Below are positions 58,068 to 64,000 of a stretch of DNA of 64,000 bases, one piece after another. Source of the DNA: Ehretia macrophylla (taxonomy: Eukaryota; Streptophyta; Magnoliopsida; Boraginales; Ehretiaceae); contig CM075782.1 of NCBI GenBank assembly GCA_037974665.1, positions 43,204,851 through 43,268,850 on the forward strand, written 5' to 3'. How positions within the stretch are numbered: the first letter of the stretch is position 1; every line of letters begins with the position of its first letter. Position numbers and translations under genes: made by a program. The notes beneath the pieces are model-generated. The model ran no database searches. It saw nothing but the letters and a program-made list of their open reading frames with translations, and was not told the DNA's origin.

Positions 58068-58914
58068 TAAAAGAAAGAAAAAGACTCCTGATCATCCCAA
58101 GTCGTACGATCCCTCCACTGGCCAATGTCAGCCGTCAATTTGATTCTTCCCTTTTACAACTCAAACTCTGAAATATCTTTCGACCAAAAAAAAAAAAAAA
58201 ACTATGAAATATCTTCAATTTCCTTGCTTTTCTCCCCCTTTCCCTCGTAATCAAAATTTGAATTAGATTCTATATCTTCTTTTATCTCGTATTTTAGGTA
58301 ATTATATATTCGTTAGGCCTCATTGTCACTGTGACCAAAGCCCTGATGGCTTCTTTTATTTCTTTTTAAGATGAGGATAATATCTTAGATAAAACCACAG
58401 CTATCTATTACCAAGTAATAAATTCTATGGTACAATAAGGCACTCTAATATATCTTTAAGTTGGTCAAAGGTAAATAAATGTGATGAGATGACATAAATT
58501 CAAATGTGAGAACTTTGGCCATAAGTCGCTACTCGATCGCTCTACAATCTTCCCATTGGCTTATTTTACTTTTTTTTCTTTCTATTTTTTCGTTTTTTTT
58601 TTATTTTACCGGAAATTACAGTGTTATGAGATTTGAATTCCCTTCAGTTACCCGCCATAAGATACATGCAAAAATTTACTGTGTTCGGGCCTGGCCTTTT
58701 TTCTGTGTTGGGCCTAGCCTATATATAAGGTACTTTTCAGCCTCTGTCCTTTGGGCTGATTTGTTGTGTTTAAGCTATGTCCGAGTATTGGATTCTTGCT
58801 AAGTAAGAACAAAAAAGATCATTCAACAAGAAGTTTAGGGGATATTAAATCCCATCAATCATAATCCAAAAGAAATTGTAAAGCTACTAGAGAAATTGCA
58901 ATAGTACAACTACT
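58068..58914. other. Spacer of unit 4
   Basis: Colinear with 26565-27365. An A-run lies at 58186-58200. No gene. Confidence 0.45.
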
Positions 58915-59310
58915 CAAAGGTTGCCGGAGCGCAAAATTTGTCATCCATTTTGCTCATCTATTTGCCTCCCTATACACGTGACGCAAACAGTATCCCTGTC
59001 GATCTTGCATCATTTTCTTACAGTCCTCAATCAAAGGCCGCAACGGACCCCAGCTACCATCTCTACAAGAGCCTTAGAATCTGATTCAATCTCAATTATT
59101 TCCACCCTCATAACAGCAGTACATCTCTACCCTTCCCATAGACCAACTAACTAAGCTTTCATGTTTGTTGTAATTGCAAGATTAAAAGCGAACCCCACCA
59201 CCCAGCTACCATGTTGCCAAAAAATTATCCCATTGCCATTAGACCAGGGTTGTTTTTCGTGCAACTATCAATATTCAATTTCCACCATCCTATTGGCGAA
59301 TTATCCTTTT
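58915..59310 (-). pseudogene. RNase H domain relic, unit 4
   Basis: Sister of 27366-27790, with a further deletion near 59047, so even less frame is left. Confidence 0.5.
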
Positions 59311-60541
59311 CTTGGCCTAGGTTAATTTGAACCCAATTATTTGAGAAATTTTTATATTTATTTTTTGTTTTTTATATTTTTTATGAAAAGGAATTCACCT
59401 AAGTAGGATTATATTAGATTTATTTTAAAACTACAAACCTCGTGATGTAGTGACGCATCGCAATGCATACTCCAAATTAATCAAAGGCCAGGTAATATTT
59501 ATAATGGGAAGACATGCATTTGAACTTGGACATTTGACCACAATAAATCACTACTTAATCACTCCATCCAAACTTTAAGAGTGAAAAATAAAATACCTTT
59601 TTTTAGCAAAAAAATGATTGGTGGCAACATTTCATCAAAAGGAATACACTTATTCTAACTTTTGACTCTCAAATGTTTTTAGGGGACAATACTTTGGATG
59701 CTTCATCTATCAGCTTAACATATGTTGACCACAATAACTTTTGTCAAATATATTATTCCAATTATGTATTCAAATTTAAGTATGTTTTCTTTTCCTTATT
59801 TCTTTTTTCTTTTTCCTTTATCATTTTTCTTTTTCCTTTATCAATTTTCTTTTGATTTCTTTTACTTTTTCTTTTTTCCCCTTCATTTCCTTCTTTGAGA
59901 TATTAATTTACCACTTCATCTAAAATATAAGTCGTTAGATAGATTTATTGTGTTAAACTTAGGAGTTGGCTGCCACTTTTCCTTTTTTTCTTTCTTCAAA
60001 TTAATCTTCATATAATATAATCCTTCCCCCCTCCCCCCTCTTCCCCGCTCCCGCTCCCGCTCTCCCCTATCCCCTCTCCTACTTCATATTTTAGCAAGTG
60101 TCCTAATCGTTTAGCAAGAAAATCAGATATTCCCCCTCTCCTACTTCATATTTTAGCAAGTGTCCTAATCGTTTAACAAGAAAATCAGATATTTAGAAGA
60201 ATTATAATTTCAAATGCACCCATAAATAATTTTCTATAATATTTCTTTTTGTTCCAAAATAAAAGTAAAACCAATTCTTGAAACTTATTCATGCGACAAC
60301 AGTGCATTATTTCCATAACCATGATGAGTATTGGATTTAGATCGTCTCACATCATATAATTTTACAGGATATATTAAACGGTAATAATATATCTAAATTA
60401 TTTTATCATAACTATATAGATAAACTATCGCCATTGAGTCTCTACATAGATATATCATCACCTTTAAATCTCTTTCATAACGTTATAATAACATGAGAGG
60501 ATCTAAATCCGATGATGAATATTACTGCTACAACAAATGGC
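59311..60541. other. Spacer of unit 4 with C-rich tract and 60-bp duplication
   Basis: No gene. It shows the empty site of the MULE at 59421-59429, a C-rich tract at 60024-60070 and a local tandem duplication at 60071-60192. Confidence 0.55.
60071..60192. repeat. Local tandem duplication (60 bp, two copies)
   Basis: cccctctcctacttcatatt and the following 40 bp at 60071-60130 recur at 60133-60192 with one or two changes. Not present in units 1-3. Confidence 0.85.
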
Positions 60542-60892
60542 TCAATCACTTGAGCATTCAGGGTGTTGTGGTGAGTTCTTTGCACAATAATCATAAGTCA
60601 TGTATGTCTTCCTTGTAAATTCCAATTGTTGTTTCATAAAAGGACTCAGTTCCCAATAATTTTCCTTATTCCAAAAGTACTCAAAAGAGGAACAATTTGT
60701 GGTGTTTTGGTACGCACATCCAGTTATGTTGAAATCATGTTAGTGTGCTATAAATGGTGCATGAGACCAACCTTTCCTGCTCATTCACCACTCCATATAC
60801 TTGCCTCTATTCTCATAGGCTTTGTTGGGTAATTCACTCCTAGTGCACTCTTGTTCTTGAACACTGTTATGGGAATTTCGTCCACAAAAAAC
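60542..60892 (-). pseudogene. XTH: XTH copy 4, last exon only
   Basis: Minus-strand homology to exon 4 of the other copies (acceptor ttttag then FFVDEIPITVFKNKS-like sequence). A 4-base deletion near 60771 (aatcaacc to aacc) breaks the frame before the HAPF motif. Exons 1-3 are absent: the homologous intron runs to 61338 and stops at the Pack-MULE. Confidence 0.8.
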
Positions 60893-61499
60893 CTAAAAGA
60901 GGGCAATCAAATAAGTTATTACATGCAAAAAAAGAATTCGGGGTACAAAATTCCGGTTGTATATGATTACAATATTGAAACTCTTTTACAACACGGTGAA
61001 TGAAAAATTAAAAAACATTGAAATATGTGTTGCAATGATTTTTTAGCCACGGTAGAAATCAAAACCGTTTGCAAAGGTTTGAAGGGATAAATATTTTTTT
61101 ATCATTTTTCGTTGATAATTACTAATGAGATTACTTTTTAACAACTAATTTTTTTAGTTTAATTGCAACGGTTTTTAAAGTCATTACTTGTTGTTCACAA
61201 AAAATCATTCAAAAGAGCATTTGAAAAAGGACCATATGCAATGGTTTTTTTATCATTTTGTAATAATTTTAAATATTTCACCAGATAAAAAATGTGATAA
61301 TTGGAGTTCGAAAAGTTATTAAGTATATTAGGGACAACGGGAAAAAAATTATTTTAGTCTCTAAGATTTTTATTAAAGACCAAATCAGCCCTTGTGTTTT
61401 TGGAAAAAGCAAATTAGTCCCTCCATTAAGTAGAGAACTGTTAAACTTAACGGATGCAAGGGCAATTCCGTCATTTTAGCTTTAAAAAAAAAACCCTAT

Positions 61500-62443
61500 C
61501 TCTTCTGTCGTCTCTCTTCCATTACCACACACACACAAGCGTAACCCCAACCCCTCCCCCACCACACAGACCCTTCCCCTCTCTCACACACACAGACACG
61601 CACCGCGCTCTCTTCTGTCTTGGCTCTCTCTCTCATATACACACAGGGGGCGACTTGTTCACCGACGACACACACACCAACTCTCCGGCGACGCACTCTC
61701 ACTCAGGTAACCATCTATGCTTACATGATATATATGTGTGTTTATATACTTGCAGTTCCATATATATGTGTGTTTATATCTATATGCATTTTTTTATATT
61801 TTTATTGATTTAGTTAAACTCTATTTACTAAAAAGATAATATGGATTTTAATTAGAAATGTGATGTTCATTTATTCTTTTCCTTCATTTTTTTTGAATTT
61901 TTTTAGTTTTTTTTTTTTTTTTAATTTTAAATTGTGCTGATAATGCAGGTCGATTTGATAATTTATTATCTGGATTTGGATAATGTGATTCAATCTGAGG
62001 TCAAATTTATAGTTGAGAATTGCCGTTGTTGAGATGTAATTGGTGAAAGCTATTCGAGTTTTCGAATTTAAGCAGAGATACTTGATTCAGAATTAAGAGT
62101 TTGTAAAGAGTTTTGGGATCTTAATTACTTTTTTAGTAACTAATTGGGTCGATTTTGTCGTAAAATGTGGGTGGTTGATATATAAATTTTGTGATTCTCG
62201 TAGCGGATTTGATAGTTTAAACGCGAAAGGAGGAAGCTTTAGAGTGTTTTTCATTGCCAATTTGAGATAATTTGTATTAGTGTTTTGCATGTGAGACTCT
62301 ATGTGATGACTGATTACCGTTTCTATAGTGTTTGGAGATTCAGGGTGCATGATTATAAAAAGAAGAGATTCGGGGTGAAGCAATAGCTCGAGAAAGTTAG
62401 TTTCTTTAAGCATATGTGTTGGAAAAGGTCGAAGGAATTGGAT
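61500..62443 (+). other. Captured 5' UTR with intron
   Basis: A CT/CA-rich leader (61500-61706) ends cactcag before gtaacc, and an intron 61707-61948 ends in a T-rich tract and taatgcag. The exon continues to the ATG at 62444. This is the layout of a plant gene 5' UTR rather than of a transposon. Confidence 0.6.
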
Positions 62444-62881
62444 ATGAGAAGGTATTGGTTCAAGAAACTATCTTTAGTGTTCGGCCGTAGACCACCGCTC
62501 AACTGGTTGTTATTGTGTCTCGTCAGTTTTATCGTGTTGATTGCTTTGTTGGGATCGTCTTCATCGAGTGAGTTTGATTCAGTGACTTCCGTAGCTAAAA
62601 AAGGCGTTTATATGAGTTATAGGAGGCTAAAGCAGCATGCAGCAAGTGATTATTTGGAGTTAAAAGGCTTATCATTTAATGCTAATCGTTCAAAAGAAAT
62701 TGGTTTTTGTGGGAAGGACAGAGAGAATTATGTGCCTTGCTATAATGTATCTGCAAATTTGTTAGCTAGGTATAAGGATGGAAAGGAGTTTGATCGACAT
62801 TGTGAAGTATCACGAGACCGGCAACATTGTTTGGTCCGTCCACCTAAGGACTATATTATGACTTTTTATGTTTTTTTGTGA
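62444..62881 (+). pseudogene. N-terminal fragment of a QUASIMODO2-like (PMT family) putative pectin methyltransferase
   Basis: Open frame of 145 residues starting MRRYWFKKLSLVFG (an in-frame ATG 30 bp upstream is less likely). Residues about 18-38 form a membrane anchor (LLLCLVSFIVLIALLG), as in Golgi type II proteins. Then come YRRLKQHAASDYLELKGLS, GFCGKDRENYVPCYN and LVRPPKDY, signature blocks of the QUL1/QUL2 branch of the plant PMT (DUF248) family, linked in Arabidopsis to pectin and cell adhesion. The frame ends in unrelated MTFYVFL, before the SAM-binding motifs of the roughly 600-residue family proteins. It cannot be an active methyltransferase; it could at most make a membrane-anchored stub. 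The frame is undamaged, suggesting recent capture. Confidence 0.8.
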
Positions 62882-63218
62882 TTAATTTTTATGTTGTTTA
62901 TGTTTGAATTGGATTAATTGTAGTTTTTCTTCTTTTTTTTTCGATGTGAATGATGGTGTATTGGTACTGATTTGGGATGATAAATGCTTTTTGGACTGAT
63001 TTGGGCTTTTATTATAACGTCAGGGACCAACTTGGTTTTTTCCTTTGTAAATATATGTGACTTAGGGGCATTATTGTCTTTTCACTCGGTCAAAGGGTTG
63101 ACCGTTAACGTATGGCTAACGGAAGTTATCTAGAGGGACCAAATTGGCCTTTTTTCCAGAACACAGGGACCAACTTGGTCTTTAGCTATAAACTCAGGGA
63201 CTAAAATGGCTTTTTCCC

Positions 63219-63466
63219 GGTGCAAAATGCCTCAAGAATGTGGGTGTTCCAACTTTTTCCTTGTGGGTGCGTAATTTATGTTCGTACCTTGTGCGCAAGA
63301 TTCCTGCAAATAGTAGTCATTTGTGCCTTTGAAGAAAATAATAATCTTGAGCAATATTTAAGACATTACTTGCTTTATAAAGGTTGGCTATTTCTGAGCT
63401 TAATGAACTAAAAGGTGAGTGTGTTGTGAAACTTGTAGAGTTGGGGTGATTTTAGTGTAAGTTAAA
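63219..63466. other. Upstream region of EMG1
   Basis: Unique sequence between the Pack-MULE end and the EMG1 start. It should hold its promoter and 5' UTR. The open frame at 63220-63411 resembles nothing I know and is probably chance. Confidence 0.4.
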
Positions 63467-63742
63467 ATGGCGAGGACTTATAAAATGAAAGGGCAGAAGA
63501 GAAAGAAGAAAGAGAGAAACGATGACAAGGAGGAAAAAGCAGCAGAACAATTTGTTGAAGAGGAGGCATATGGGACTGCAAAAAAAGCAAAGACAGAAGG
63601 TACTGAAACAGATGAAGAGAGAGTGGAGGAAGTTGTAAATCAACTTGTTGGCATTCCAGTTGCACCATCGGATCAGAACAATAAGCCTGGGATTGTGTTT
63701 ATTCTTGAGAAGGCTTCTTTAGAGGTTGCTAAAGTTGGAAAG
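63467..63742 (+). CDS. EMG1: EMG1/NEP1 18S rRNA methyltransferase, exon 1 (continues beyond window)
   Basis: EMG1/NEP1 is a nucleolar SPOUT-class methyltransferase that modifies a hypermodified pseudouridine of 18S rRNA and is needed for small-subunit assembly. Exon 1 codes 92 residues: MARTYKMKGQKRKKKERND, a Lys/Glu-rich disordered leader typical of plant NEP1, then GIPVAPSDQNNKPGIVFILE and KASLEVAKVGK, the conserved first strand of the SPOUT domain. The donor AAG|gtttgt is at 63742/63743, phase 0. The next exon (expected to start near Y-x-L-L-N) is outside the window. No lesions; probably the only ordinary housekeeping gene here. Confidence 0.85.
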
Positions 63743-64000
63743 GTTTGTGAAACATTATCTTTTCTTATATTCTTCTCGGGTCATTTCTTTGTGTCCGTCT
63801 GTCTAATGTTACAGTACAAGCTATATGGCTCTTGGGTGTTTCTCTTTCAGTGACTATATTGTCGGAAAATATGTCTTCTCTCTTCAACAACACATAATTT
63901 TGAATGCGATTACTAGTAACGTAATGCCATTTTGGCATGTTGTCTGAGAATCCACCTTTTTTTCCCGTGAAATATTGTCTGAGATTCCACCTTGGCATCT
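63743..64000 (+). other. EMG1 intron 1 (partial)
   Basis: AT-rich sequence after the exon 1 donor; no further conserved exon is seen before the window ends. A short direct repeat with ttgtctgag(a)attccacctt occurs at 63940 and 63976. Confidence 0.5.

Larger units (their letters stand above)
61339..63218. mobile_element. Pack-MULE carrying a QUL-type methyltransferase gene fragment
   Basis: Terminal inverted repeats of about 145 bp: left gggaaaaaaattattttagt, right (reverse complement) gggaaaaagccattttagtc, each followed by the phrases agaccaa and agggac/aagtccct-type blocks in matching order. The interior holds a piece of a normal plant gene with 5' UTR, UTR intron and first coding exon. No transposase. 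No matching 9-bp flank (agggacaac left, ggtgcaaaa right). Confidence 0.8.

Noticed and set aside
61454-61813. Pro/Thr/His-rich open frame of 119 codons in the Pack-MULE
   Set aside because: Made by CA/CT-rich leader sequence and reads across the probable UTR splice donor at 61707.
63220-63411. Small frame with two cysteines between the Pack-MULE and EMG1
   Set aside because: No homology recognised; position and composition suit a promoter/5' UTR.
1-64000. tRNA, rRNA or organelle-derived insertions
   Set aside because: I saw no cloverleaf-like tRNA, rRNA core motif or plastid/mitochondrial gene on reading both strands; a tRNAscan or BLAST run would be needed to exclude weak cases.

Overview
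This window looks like nuclear DNA of a flowering plant, probably a eudicot. It is AT-rich, its genes have introns, and it is packed with plant LTR retrotransposons, Mutator-like (MULE), hAT and Harbinger-type elements, SINE/LINE relics and MITEs. The species cannot be named from the sequence.

The backbone is a decaying tandem array of about three and a half units. Each unit pairs a minus-strand xyloglucan endotransglucosylase/hydrolase (XTH) gene with a plus-strand UGT87A-type UDP-glycosyltransferase gene. Unit 1: XTH at 209-1443 (runs off the left edge) and UGT at 12361-13825. Unit 2: XTH at 15667-17943 and UGT at 24001-25478. Unit 3: XTH at 29819-31855 and UGT at 45210-56506. Unit 4: only the last XTH exon, 60542-60892. 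Only UGT copy 2 has an undamaged two-exon reading frame (458 residues). UGT 1 has a 1-base frameshift near its C-terminus. UGT 3 has stops and deletions and a 9.9-kb Ty3/gypsy element inside exon 2. XTH copies 2, 3 and 4 carry different disabling changes; copy 1 looks clean in the exons that can be seen.

Because the units are paralogous, most insertions can be checked against an empty site elsewhere in the window. In this way I resolve solo LTRs at 21613-22547/36464-37389, 34371-35357 and 41472-43601 (5-bp target duplications), MULE-type elements at 27906-28801, 37456-40738, 40833-41238 and 44604-45109 (9-bp duplications, two of them imperfect), and a Harbinger-type MITE at 57623-58067. A SINE with a 15-bp duplication lies inside the shared solo LTR. 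A further solo-LTR-like unit (37880-40366) is nested in a MULE.

Two larger retroelements are present. At 4966-8779 is a gag-less minus-strand chromovirus-like Ty3/gypsy element whose integrase frame ends inside its 3' LTR. It is nested, with a hAT element, in the LTR of a truncated copia element. At 45811-55698 is a Tat-type Ty3/gypsy element, also minus strand, with a second (archaeal-type) RNase H region, an antisense gene on the plus strand driven from beside the LTR, and tandem repeats in its 3' untranslated part.

At the right end the array stops exactly at the terminal inverted repeat of a Pack-MULE (61339-63218). This element carries the 5' UTR, UTR intron and first coding exon of a QUASIMODO2-like (QUL/PMT-family) methyltransferase gene. 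Beyond it starts an apparently normal gene: exon 1 of the rRNA methyltransferase EMG1/NEP1 (63467-63742).
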